From S139-23 sp047639315 (GTDB lineage: Bacteria; Planctomycetota; GCA-002687715; DRQF01), in assembly GCA_047639315.1 (NCBI GenBank), contig JBLINQ010000001.1, forward strand, positions 1 to 64,000: 64,000 bases of DNA, read 5' to 3'. A model generated the notes under the pieces. That model did no database searches and had not been told where the DNA came from. It worked only from the letters and a program-made list of their open reading frames with translations. A program made the position numbers and the translations under genes. This document shows, piece after piece, positions 16,962 through 24,908 of the stretch (positions within the stretch are counted from its first letter, which is position 1; each line of letters starts with the position of its first letter).

Positions 16962-18107
16962 ATGCGCTTCAATACAAAGTCGATCCATGTTGGCCAGGAG
17001 CCAGAAGAGACCACGGGAGCCGTGGTTGTGCCAATTTTTCAGACCAGCACCTATGCTCAACCCGAGGTTGGCAAGCATAAGGGGCATGAATACTCACGTA
17101 CCAGCAATCCAACACGAGATGCTTATCAAGCATGTATCGCATCATTGGAAAATGCTGAGAATGCCTATGCATTTGGCTCTGGAATGGCAGCGATTTCAAC
17201 GATTATGACTCTTTTTAAGGCCGGAGATCACATCGTTGCTGGCGATGACCTCTATGGCGGAACATTCCGGGTCTTTGAGAAGATTTTCCGAGATTTCGGA
17301 CTCGACTACTCCTATGTCGATACCACCAACTTAGACCTTGTGGCCGAAGCTATTCGCCCTGAGACCAAGATGGTTTGGCTGGAAACCCCAACCAATCCCA
17401 TGCTGAAGATCAGCGATATCGCCGCCATTTCTAAAATCTGTAAGTCTAAGGGCATTCTCTTGGGGGTCGACAACACCTTCATGAGCCCATTCTTTCAGCG
17501 TCCGTTGGATCTGGGTGCCGATATGGTCATGCATAGCAGCACCAAGTATCTTGGCGGCCATTCTGATGTCGTTGGCGGTGTTGTGTGCTCCAGCCACCCG
17601 GAAGTCAGCGAAAAACTTCAGTTTGCCCAAAATGCCATGGGTGCGGTGATGGGACCTTTTGACGCATGGTTGACCCTCCGCGGCCTGAAAACCCTCGGCC
17701 TTCGTATGGAGCGACATGGGTCCAACGCGATGGCTGTTGCCAAGCACCTGGATAGTCATCCCGCTATTGAGACGGTGATTTATCCAGGCCTTCCGAGCCA
17801 TGCAGGTCACGAAATGCAGAAGCAGCAGGGTGATGGCTTTGGCGGCATGGTTTCAGTGAGACTGGCGTCAGACTTAGTAGGCGCAAAGAAATTTTGCTCC
17901 AGCACAAAACTGTTTTTCTTGGCTGAAAGCTTAGGCGGGGTTGAGTCCTTGCTTGAGCACCCGGCCATCATGACTCACGCTTCTGTCCCAGAAGACATTC
18001 GGTTGGAGTTGGGGATCACTGATAATTTTGTGCGTCTTTCGGTAGGCGTGGAACACATCGACGATCTCCTCGCAGATTTGGACCAAGCCTTGTCTTCTAT
18101 TGGCTAA
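16962..18107 (+). CDS. Cystathionine gamma-synthase / gamma-lyase family PLP enzyme
   Basis: Cys/Met-metabolism transsulfuration enzyme, 381 aa. It has YSRTSNPTRDAYQACIASLE, AFGSGMAAI, the PLP lysine in MHSSTKYLGGHSD and the C-terminal SVGVEHIDDLLADL. The sequence alone does not separate synthase from lyase. AAGGA lies 6 bases before the ATG. A promoter for the next gene lies just after its stop, and no riboswitch is visible upstream. Confidence 0.92.
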   Translation: MRFNTKSIHVGQEPEETTGAVVVPIFQTSTYAQPEVGKHKGHEYSRTSNPTRDAYQACIASLENAENAYAFGSGMAAISTIMTLFKAGDHIVAGDDLYGGTFRVFEKIFRDFGLDYSYVDTTNLDLVAEAIRPETKMVWLETPTNPMLKISDIAAISKICKSKGILLGVDNTFMSPFFQRPLDLGADMVMHSSTKYLGGHSDVVGGVVCSSHPEVSEKLQFAQNAMGAVMGPFDAWLTLRGLKTLGLRMERHGSNAMAVAKHLDSHPAIETVIYPGLPSHAGHEMQKQQGDGFGGMVSVRLASDLVGAKKFCSSTKLFFLAESLGGVESLLEHPAIMTHASVPEDIRLELGITDNFVRLSVGVEHIDDLLADLDQALSSIG

Positions 18108-18109
18108 AC

Positions 18110-18140
18110 TTGACAGTTCGACATGTTTAGTGCTTATTAT
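18110..18140 (+). promoter_or_regulatory. Sigma-70-type promoter
   Basis: TTGACA at 18110-18115 and TATTAT at 18135-18140 (19-base spacer; TTATTA with 18). It begins 3 bases after the PLP-enzyme stop codon and points to a transcript starting near 18147, which decides the start of the following gene. Confidence 0.55.
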
Positions 18141-18171
18141 GGGCCATGAAAGCCCTGTTTTGGAGATCTTT

Positions 18172-18552
18172 GTGAAGCGTTTTCTAGATAGCCGAGAACT
18201 CATTCGCCGACTTAAAGAAGGTTCGCCGATCGAAGTCGAGGGCGATATTGTCCGGTTGCCGAGGTTCTCTGAAATCAAAGAGGTTATACCGGTAGACTTT
18301 GGCGCCAAAGGGAACCAGGACCTGATCGTTGCGAAAGCACGGACAGCAACTTGGTGTTTGTGGCCACTGGAGCGTAAGGCGAAATTTACCGCCAAGGACG
18401 CTGAGAAGTTCACCGCTGTTTTGGGAGCTCTTCAAGAAGAGATCCCTGCTAAGCCTGTGAAGGGTTGGGTCTTGACGACAGCGCCGGTTGCTGAAGAGGC
18501 ACGAGAAGCCCTTAATGAGGGTGAGCACCGCATCAATCGCGTGCCGAGCTAA
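18172..18552 (+). CDS. Small protein of unknown function
   Basis: 126 residues from a GTG preceded at 6 bases by GGAG; the in-frame TTG at 18100 lies upstream of the predicted promoter and is rejected. The protein is charged, with no signal or membrane segment: FLDSRELIRRLKEG, then short strands (IEVEGDIVRLP, DFGAKGNQDLIVAKA) and a C-terminal WVLTTAPVAEEARE. No family is recognised. Confidence 0.65.
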   Translation: MKRFLDSRELIRRLKEGSPIEVEGDIVRLPRFSEIKEVIPVDFGAKGNQDLIVAKARTATWCLWPLERKAKFTAKDAEKFTAVLGALQEEIPAKPVKGWVLTTAPVAEEAREALNEGEHRINRVPS

Positions 18553-18558
18553 CGCCTC

Positions 18559-19296
18559 TTAAAATCGTCTTCGCGGTGCCCTCATGTATTGGCAAAGAGG
18601 GCACCGCAGTGCATCCAAGCCCAAGATGGTCGCTTCTTGCTTCGCTGCGCGGCGGATGATGATGTCGTCACCGCTGGCCAATTCGAGAACCCGTGGCGTA
18701 TTGTCCGCCGCCAACAGGGCGGGCCCCCGAATGATCTCCACCCGCACTTCATCTTCGGGCAAGAGAACCATGTGATTGGGAAACTCCGTGCAGTTGCTGA
18801 AAGCGATGCCAATTCCAGCCCGGAAAGTCGTGTTAGTGATACTGCGGAAGTAAGCCGAGCTTCCAAATGGGGTCGCGGCGACCAACCCATCCCCAATCAT
18901 CTCATCTGTTACTGGCTCACCACCGACGTGAACTTGGAATCTGACGGCGCTTCTCAAGTCACCGTTGCGCAACAAGATATCGTTGAGTCCGAGAATGGTC
19001 TGCCCACGGGTTGTGGCCTCCAATTTCTCGAGCCGAGTTTCTTGTAACTCATTTTGGATAAGACGCCGGAAGACAGCCGCATCGTTGTGTAGGTCACACT
19101 TTGCGCAGCTCTTGTTATCTCGCATCGGCAACTTTGGGACGCCAGGGTGGGCGATCTCGGCACCTATGAGGGTTCCATCGCCGCCATAGGTGATCATGAC
19201 GTCAGGGTTTTCATCAACCCCAACGATCTCAACTCCAATCTCTTCAACGAAAGGAGCGACATCACCCGCATTGTTACCAATTAAGCTCACTTGCAT
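18559..19296 (-). CDS. nadK: NAD kinase, with two CxxC motifs
   Basis: Phosphorylates NAD to NADP. YGGDGTLI (37-44) is the GGDG motif, LNDILL the conserved Asn-Asp site and GDGLVAATPFGSSAY the family's DGxxxSTPTGSTAY. At 245 aa it is short. Unusual are CAKC (64-67), just after GGDG, and CPLC (232-235) near the C-terminus, which together could bind a metal or form disulfides. It faces the preceding small gene tail to tail with 6 bases between. Confidence 0.88.
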   Translation of the reverse strand: MQVSLIGNNAGDVAPFVEEIGVEIVGVDENPDVMITYGGDGTLIGAEIAHPGVPKLPMRDNKSCAKCDLHNDAAVFRRLIQNELQETRLEKLEATTRGQTILGLNDILLRNGDLRSAVRFQVHVGGEPVTDEMIGDGLVAATPFGSSAYFRSITNTTFRAGIGIAFSNCTEFPNHMVLLPEDEVRVEIIRGPALLAADNTPRVLELASGDDIIIRRAAKQEATILGLDALRCPLCQYMRAPRRRF

Positions 19297-19385
19297 GGCA
19301 GCATTGTGTGCCTAGCTGCCATTTTAGGCAACATAGAAGTCAAGGACTGGTGTCCTGATTCGAGGCAGACGTTCTCTCCGTTAAT

Positions 19386-20489
19386 TTAGCGTAATTTGAG
19401 CGTTGCCACGCTAAGGACGGCGCACAACAAGGAGGCAATCCAAAAGCGCAGGACCACCTTCGTCTCGGCCACTCCCTGGTGTTGATAGCTGTGATGAGCT
19501 GGGGCACGAAAGAAAAAACGGCGCCCAATGAGCCGGATTCCGATGTAGTCCTGAAGAAAGACAGAGAACGCCTCAAAGACGAAAATTCCGCCGGCGACAA
19601 CAAAAAGCAGTTCTTGCTTCGACAGAATCGCTATGGCCGCAAGTGATCCACCCAAAGCCTGGGAGCCCGTGTCGCCCATGAACATCTGCGCTGGATAACC
19701 GTTGAACCACAGGAAACCAAAACACGCGCCGACTACGCTGGAAGCAAAGACCACAACCTCTTGGATACCTGCCGTCGAGGTGAACCCAAAAACCTTGGCC
19801 GAAAATTCATTCCAAGCAAGATAAGCAAAAAATGCAAAAACTGCGGCAGTCAAACCGCTAGGCAGAACAGCAAGACCATCTAGCCCATCGGCGAAATTGA
19901 TGGCATTGGCTACGGCCACAACAACAAAGACCACAAAGATAGGGTAGATCATTCCCAGATCTACAGCAGCACCTTGGGGGAATGGGAACAGTAGGGTTGT
20001 TCGAATCTCTTCAGGGAAAGGAGAACATCCCTCTGAGACAAGGATGACGGCAAAGAAGACAGCAAAAGCAATCTGCAATAAGAACTTGAGTCCTCGCGAC
20101 ATGCCGCCATCACTTGATCCATGCTTCACCTTCAAAAGATCATCGAGGGCCCCGATGCCTCCGAACCACAAGGTGGTCAAAAGCAACAGGCCAGTGGTGC
20201 CGCTGGATAGATTGCAGAACATGAGCCCGCCAGCAGCAATGGCACCCACAATGAGGATGCCACCCATGGTTGGTGTCCCGGTTTTGCTCTTGGCAAAAAA
20301 AGCGTCGTAGTTGCGAACCCGATCTCTCACGCCAGCTCGATAGAGGCGCGCTGCGGTTGTTCGACCAGCAAAAAAGACAAACAGGAATGACACAATGAAT
20401 GCGCCAACACACAAGAGTAGGACCGGTGTGCCACCTAAGTGCCACCGCCCCATGTCCGAAAACATCTGGTCACAAATCCAAGGAATCAT
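19386..20489 (-). CDS. mraY: Phospho-MurNAc-pentapeptide transferase MraY
   Basis: Integral membrane enzyme forming lipid I. The 367-residue protein has about ten hydrophobic segments and the MraY motifs: KSKTGTPTMGG, GALDDLLKV (the two catalytic-site Asp), NAINFADGLDGLA, FMGDTGSQALGG and HHSYQHQG in place of the usual HHHxE. Its ATG overlaps the stop of the MurG-MurJ fusion as ATGA, so the two are very likely translated together. The other mur genes are not in this window. Confidence 0.95.
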   Translation of the reverse strand: MIPWICDQMFSDMGRWHLGGTPVLLLCVGAFIVSFLFVFFAGRTTAARLYRAGVRDRVRNYDAFFAKSKTGTPTMGGILIVGAIAAGGLMFCNLSSGTTGLLLLTTLWFGGIGALDDLLKVKHGSSDGGMSRGLKFLLQIAFAVFFAVILVSEGCSPFPEEIRTTLLFPFPQGAAVDLGMIYPIFVVFVVVAVANAINFADGLDGLAVLPSGLTAAVFAFFAYLAWNEFSAKVFGFTSTAGIQEVVVFASSVVGACFGFLWFNGYPAQMFMGDTGSQALGGSLAAIAILSKQELLFVVAGGIFVFEAFSVFLQDYIGIRLIGRRFFFRAPAHHSYQHQGVAETKVVLRFWIASLLCAVLSVATLKLR

Positions 20490-23400
20490 AAGGCATCATC
20501 CTGAATAGTTGGAATGTCTCCTTGGAGACCAGAGCGAACCCGGCTCATTGTTTCCTTGAGCTCAAACGTAGGCGTAAAGGAATCGCAAGTAATAAGGATG
20601 TCGTCGAGTCGTCGTCGAATAAGGTCGCGATCTTCGAGAATGCCACGCTTATAAAGGTCGTAGTAGGCACCAACAACAGCATGTCGAACTTGCCAGTTGG
20701 GGTGGTAGTGCAAAGTCATGAGAATCTCGGCTGCTCGAGCATCCAGGGCCGCAGCTGTGAGGGCCTTCACGGCGGCCCGGGCGACTTCAAAATTCTTCTC
20801 AGTAACCATGCTCTTGAGGCGCCATTGTACCAGTCGCCTGACCGCCGGCGTTAGCTCTTTGGAGTAGGCTGCGATCGCGTCACAGGCAGCGGCTCTCACT
20901 TCAAAATAGGAGTCACCCAAACCCGTCAACAGAGCGCGCTCGACATCAAGGTCAAGGGATTCAATTTGACGCAAACTGTGAATGGCATTTCTTCGAACGA
21001 AGCCTGGATGCTCAAAGTCACCACCTAACATGCGATGAAGCAGTGGCGCTGGCGTCCTTGACTGAACGATCTTGACCAGATTGTATTTGAGTGAACGAAT
21101 CTTGAGGATGCCAACGAGTTTGACGCCGATGTTTCTTTGCTTCCAGTTTTCCTTGCCAAGGAAATCACGCACACGACCAGTCAAGTTTGCGTCACGCACA
21201 CTGTCCGGTTGACTCAACGCAACTTTAAGAAGTTGTTCAGGACGCAAGCAGTAAACATTGAGTGGTGTCTTCTTTTGATCGCTTGGTGGGGCTTGTGGAA
21301 TCTGCCGGCGCAAGCGTGCCAAGACGTCGTCCATCTCCGGTGATTTCAGAGCCCACGCCAGAACCAGATAGGATACACATCCAGTCGTCGCAGGGAGTGA
21401 GAAGACAAACAGTCGAGAAAGGAAGGTCGGCAGAGCATCAAAGCCCTGAACTGTTTGAAGGGTAAGGAACGAGATGAAGGCAGCGCCCAGCGAAGCAATG
21501 ATGGCGCGTTTTCCAGAAGGCAGAATGTCTTCGAATTCGAAACCACCGCCATCGGCCATCATATTCCGTCTCATATGCCAAACGCGAAACGCGCCGTTGG
21601 CCAAGAAGGCGATGGAGGTGCCAAGAGCAACTCCTGCGATTGACATTCCCATCAAGACAAAGCTAATTGAAAGAGTGATGTTCAATACGATGGCGCACAA
21701 GTTGATGACGACTGCTTGCCCCAACTCAAGTCGCGCGGCGTAGAATCGACCCATCAGCCCTTGCAGCCCCCAACCAACCAATCCGACGGCGTAACAGGAA
21801 AGGGCGGTGGCGACAGCGATTGAGTCTTTCGATTGAAAGACGCCATAGTTCAGCAAAAGATCGACGGTCGGACGAGCCAAAACAATCATCAATGCAGAGG
21901 TCGGCAACAAGAGGAAGAGATTCCAGTTTACGCCTGTTGTCACGATGCGGCGGCACGCGGCCTGGTCGCGAGTCGCGAAGTTCTCGGCGTACTCTTTGAG
22001 TGCCACGGTGTTGATCGATTGTGAAATCAAAGCAAACGGCAACTGAAACAAGAGCAAGCCATAGTATAAGGCGGAAACGCTGCCCGTCGCCAACATGGAG
22101 ACGATGGCCAAGTCTACAACAGATCCGATCTTCGTGATTGTTACGTCGGCGACGATCTTTGGTGCCGTCGAGCGGACCTTGCGCATGCCCGGCTCGTTGA
22201 CGTTTAGGGCCGGTGCGAAACTCAAACCCGTTCGCCGGCGAAAGCTCTTTGATAAAAGGGGTGGCAGATGCATGAGCACTTGACCGAAGCCACCCAAGAT
22301 GAGCCCAACACCCATGCCGACTATGCCAAGTGTCGGGTAGAGAAGGGCGCCACACATGATGCCAATGCTATACATAACCGACGCGTATGCAGGTGCCGAG
22401 AAGCGGCCGAAGGCTTTGAGGACAGCGCCAAAGACACTCGCGATTGTGATGAGTGTTAAGTAAGGCAACATCAAGCGCGTCAACTTGACGGCGTCGGGCA
22501 AGAACCCCTTTGCAGCGAAGCCAGGGACCATCACTGGCAACCAATATGGCACTGTAAATGCAGCCGCGACGACGAGCAATAAAGTGATGACTGTTGATGA
22601 GGTTAGGACTGTACGGAAAAGCCGAATCGCTTCTTTCTTCCGACCCCCTTGATAGAGCATGACAAAGGTTGGCAAGAAAGCGCTGTCGACGGCGTTCTCG
22701 GCGAAAATTCGGCGGAAGAGATTGGACGCCGTGAGGCAAGCCACAATAATATCCATGACTCGCCCAGCGCCGAATGTCGACGCCAAAACAACCTCGCGAC
22801 CTAGGCCAAAGATGCGCGACAAGAGTGTGCCGAACCCGGTGACCAAGACACTCGCGAGAACGCGTGAGTTTCTTGGGCTTTGCTCCCGTGTTTCGATGCG
22901 CGCCTGGAAGGTGTATTTGTTCGCACCAATCTCAAGGGCTTGCCCCGCCTGCAGGGGAGTCGATCGATCGATCACTTTGCCGTTGATCGCCACGCGCCCC
23001 TTACGGGGAAGAATGGAGTATGTGGTATTCTCTCGAGAGCTGCCACTGCGTCGCACGAGTGCGCGGTCTCCTTGGCCCCTGTCTCGCAAGCGGATGTCAC
23101 TGCTGCCAGCATGGCCAATTGTCGTAACCGGAAAAAAGAGCTCTTCGGCTTCGCCGTCCTCCGCCGTTAATTCGCCAACAAGTACTTGTACGCTGGTCGA
23201 CATGACTCGGCGTTTGTTGTGAGCTAAGCTCCGAACCAACGTGGCATTTTGCGGGCCGGCATTAGGGATCGCGAAATTGTGTGCCGATCGAGCCATGTCA
23301 CTTAGCTTGACTTCGTCGCGCAGGAGCTCGTTGATTTTTCTCGCCAACTGGTCGCCGTGTACGCGAGTGATCGGGCCTTCTTTAGCTTCGTAGATTTCTT

Positions 23401-24385
23401 CAAAGATCACTTCAGCCGAACCATGCTCTTTCATGGTGAGGGCATTGACGAGTTGATGATTATCGACACCATCGCTTTTTGGAATCAGAAGGGCGGGCTT
23501 GCCGAGAGTGGCGAGTTCCATCAGGACGCCTGCGCCAGCACGAGCAACGACAAGGTCGCTGGCCGCATAGGCGTCTTCGATCTGGTCAAAGTAGCGGCGC
23601 AAGATGTATCGATTTCGACTGGACTCTGCGACAGGAGCCGACTTCAGGCGATCGTTGGTGTCTCCCCAAGCATCGTAGTAGCCCGTAGCAGTAAGCCCGG
23701 TACTGTGAATGACTGTCGTCTCTTCATTGTCCAAGAGTCGTGACAGACCCTCGACGGTTGCTCGATTGATCGAGCGGGCGCCCATGGAGCCACCAAGGAT
23801 AAATGCCACCTTGGCGTCTTTAGGAATACGAAGGCGGTCTCTTGCTGCCGCGGGATCACCGGCAGCAATTCTCTGACGAACGGGATAGCCGGTGAGCTCG
23901 GTTTTCTTAGCCGGAAACCACGGCAAGCTCTCTTCAAAGCTCACACCGATTTTGGTGGCAAATCGAGCCAGGAAGAGATTAGCTTTTCCTGGCCGCGCAT
24001 TCTGTTCGTGCAAGAAAATGGGCCGCCGAAGAATTGCAGCGGCCAAAACGGTTGGCACCGAAACGTAACCACCGGTGGCAATGACAACGTGCGGTCGAAA
24101 GCGGATCATTGTGATGAGGGATTGAACCAGGCCGACTGCCAAGCCAAAGATAAAACGAGCGAATGCACTTGGACGGCGTGGAGAGGAAAAGGGGCGCGAT
24201 TCGATTCCCTTGAAGGCCAGTTTGGCCTTCTCAGCCAACTGTTTTTCGGGACCCCGATTGGTCCCCAAGTAAAGAATCCGGCAATCGGGCTCTTCGTCTT
24301 GAATCTCACGGACAATGGCTAAGTTTGGGACCACGTGCCCACCGGTACCTCCACCGGAAAACAAATAGCGCCTGGGTTCCGACAA
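20486..24385 (-). CDS. Fusion of MurG glycosyltransferase, FHA-like domain, MurJ flippase and HEAT-like tail
   Basis: One uninterrupted 1299-codon frame. Residues 1-390 are MurG (UDP-GlcNAc to lipid I): GGGTGGHVVPN, ATGGYVS, HEQNARPGKAN, GGSMGARSIN, ARAGAGVLMELATLGKP, DNHQLVNA. Residues 396-496 are FHA-like: TTIGHAGSSDIRL, INGKVIDRSTPLQAGQALEIG. Residues 505-1025 are MurJ: LSRIFGLGREVVLASTFGAG, MDIIVACLTASNLFRRIFAE, about 14 membrane segments, with the essential Arg/Asp positions kept (R524, R530, D545, R558/R559). Residues 1045-1280 are helical HEAT-type repeats (GFVRRNAIHSLRQ, FEVRAAACDAIAAY, WQVRHAVVGAYYD). Start is TTG with GGGGGAG 5 bases upstream. No stop or Shine-Dalgarno separates MurG from the rest; a Met at residue 395 has none. 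The product would make and flip lipid II in one chain. Confidence 0.9.
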   Translation of the reverse strand: MSEPRRYLFSGGGTGGHVVPNLAIVREIQDEEPDCRILYLGTNRGPEKQLAEKAKLAFKGIESRPFSSPRRPSAFARFIFGLAVGLVQSLITMIRFRPHVVIATGGYVSVPTVLAAAILRRPIFLHEQNARPGKANLFLARFATKIGVSFEESLPWFPAKKTELTGYPVRQRIAAGDPAAARDRLRIPKDAKVAFILGGSMGARSINRATVEGLSRLLDNEETTVIHSTGLTATGYYDAWGDTNDRLKSAPVAESSRNRYILRRYFDQIEDAYAASDLVVARAGAGVLMELATLGKPALLIPKSDGVDNHQLVNALTMKEHGSAEVIFEEIYEAKEGPITRVHGDQLARKINELLRDEVKLSDMARSAHNFAIPNAGPQNATLVRSLAHNKRRVMSTSVQVLVGELTAEDGEAEELFFPVTTIGHAGSSDIRLRDRGQGDRALVRRSGSSRENTTYSILPRKGRVAINGKVIDRSTPLQAGQALEIGANKYTFQARIETREQSPRNSRVLASVLVTGFGTLLSRIFGLGREVVLASTFGAGRVMDIIVACLTASNLFRRIFAENAVDSAFLPTFVMLYQGGRKKEAIRLFRTVLTSSTVITLLLVVAAAFTVPYWLPVMVPGFAAKGFLPDAVKLTRLMLPYLTLITIASVFGAVLKAFGRFSAPAYASVMYSIGIMCGALLYPTLGIVGMGVGLILGGFGQVLMHLPPLLSKSFRRRTGLSFAPALNVNEPGMRKVRSTAPKIVADVTITKIGSVVDLAIVSMLATGSVSALYYGLLLFQLPFALISQSINTVALKEYAENFATRDQAACRRIVTTGVNWNLFLLLPTSALMIVLARPTVDLLLNYGVFQSKDSIAVATALSCYAVGLVGWGLQGLMGRFYAARLELGQAVVINLCAIVLNITLSISFVLMGMSIAGVALGTSIAFLANGAFRVWHMRRNMMADGGGFEFEDILPSGKRAIIASLGAAFISFLTLQTVQGFDALPTFLSRLFVFSLPATTGCVSYLVLAWALKSPEMDDVLARLRRQIPQAPPSDQKKTPLNVYCLRPEQLLKVALSQPDSVRDANLTGRVRDFLGKENWKQRNIGVKLVGILKIRSLKYNLVKIVQSRTPAPLLHRMLGGDFEHPGFVRRNAIHSLRQIESLDLDVERALLTGLGDSYFEVRAAACDAIAAYSKELTPAVRRLVQWRLKSMVTEKNFEVARAAVKALTAAALDARAAEILMTLHYHPNWQVRHAVVGAYYDLYKRGILEDRDLIRRRLDDILITCDSFTPTFELKETMSRVRSGLQGDIPTIQDDAL

Positions 24386-24908
24386 GGAACTCCCCCCGGG
24401 TTTTAATGCTCATAGATCGAACATCGACTCTCACTCCCGGCCCACAGCGTCCGAGGGAATTCGATGAATTCTAAGAGCTCCTCATGTTGGGTAGTTCTCT
24501 CCCTAGTTAACTACCCCACATACAGAACTTTAGACCAAGGGGAGGGCATTGGGATGACCTCTTTGTGCTGCAGTGAGTTCGCATCTTTTGACTTTTTTAG
24601 ACCCCGGATTCGGGTGGCGGCCGTTTTCATTGATGGTTACCGAAATGGCTCACTCGCGCCGGGCCAATTCGGTCAACCAAAAATACGATTCAATGTTGCT
24701 GCGAGGGCCCGGCGTGATGACGCTGGGCCCTTTCTTTGTTTCGTCCTTTCCTCAAGCCTCCCGCCTTTGCAACGCCGGTCCAATGAATTACGATCTGGAC
24801 CCCTGGGAAAGGGGTGTTGGCGCCAAATTGTGTGCCACGACTTAGTGATTGCCCCAACTGACGAGTGGGGCACAAGGTCCGGGAATTTAGCTAAATTGAG
24901 GGCATTGA
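24386..24908. other. Divergent intergenic region between murG-murJ and FG-GAP gene 1
   Basis: No gene is supported. It holds an inverted repeat GGGTAGTT/AACTACCC at 24489-24496 and 24509-24516, which lies in the murG leader. Around 24848-24872 are a GCCCCA/TGGGGC hairpin and other inverted repeats, and an AATTTAGCTAAATT palindrome lies just before the FG-GAP start. Confidence 0.5.
24705..24742 (+). terminator. Terminator-like hairpin in the FG-GAP 1 leader
   Basis: GGGCCCGGCGT pairs with ACGCTGGGCCC across GATG (24705-24730), followed by TTTCTTTGTTT. Since it sits upstream of the FG-GAP 1 start, it could end a short leader RNA or act as an attenuator. Confidence 0.45.

Noticed and set aside
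18100..18171. Upstream TTG start of the small protein after the PLP enzyme
   Set aside because: The predicted promoter TTGACA/TATTAT lies after it, and GTG 18172 has GGAG at 6 bases.
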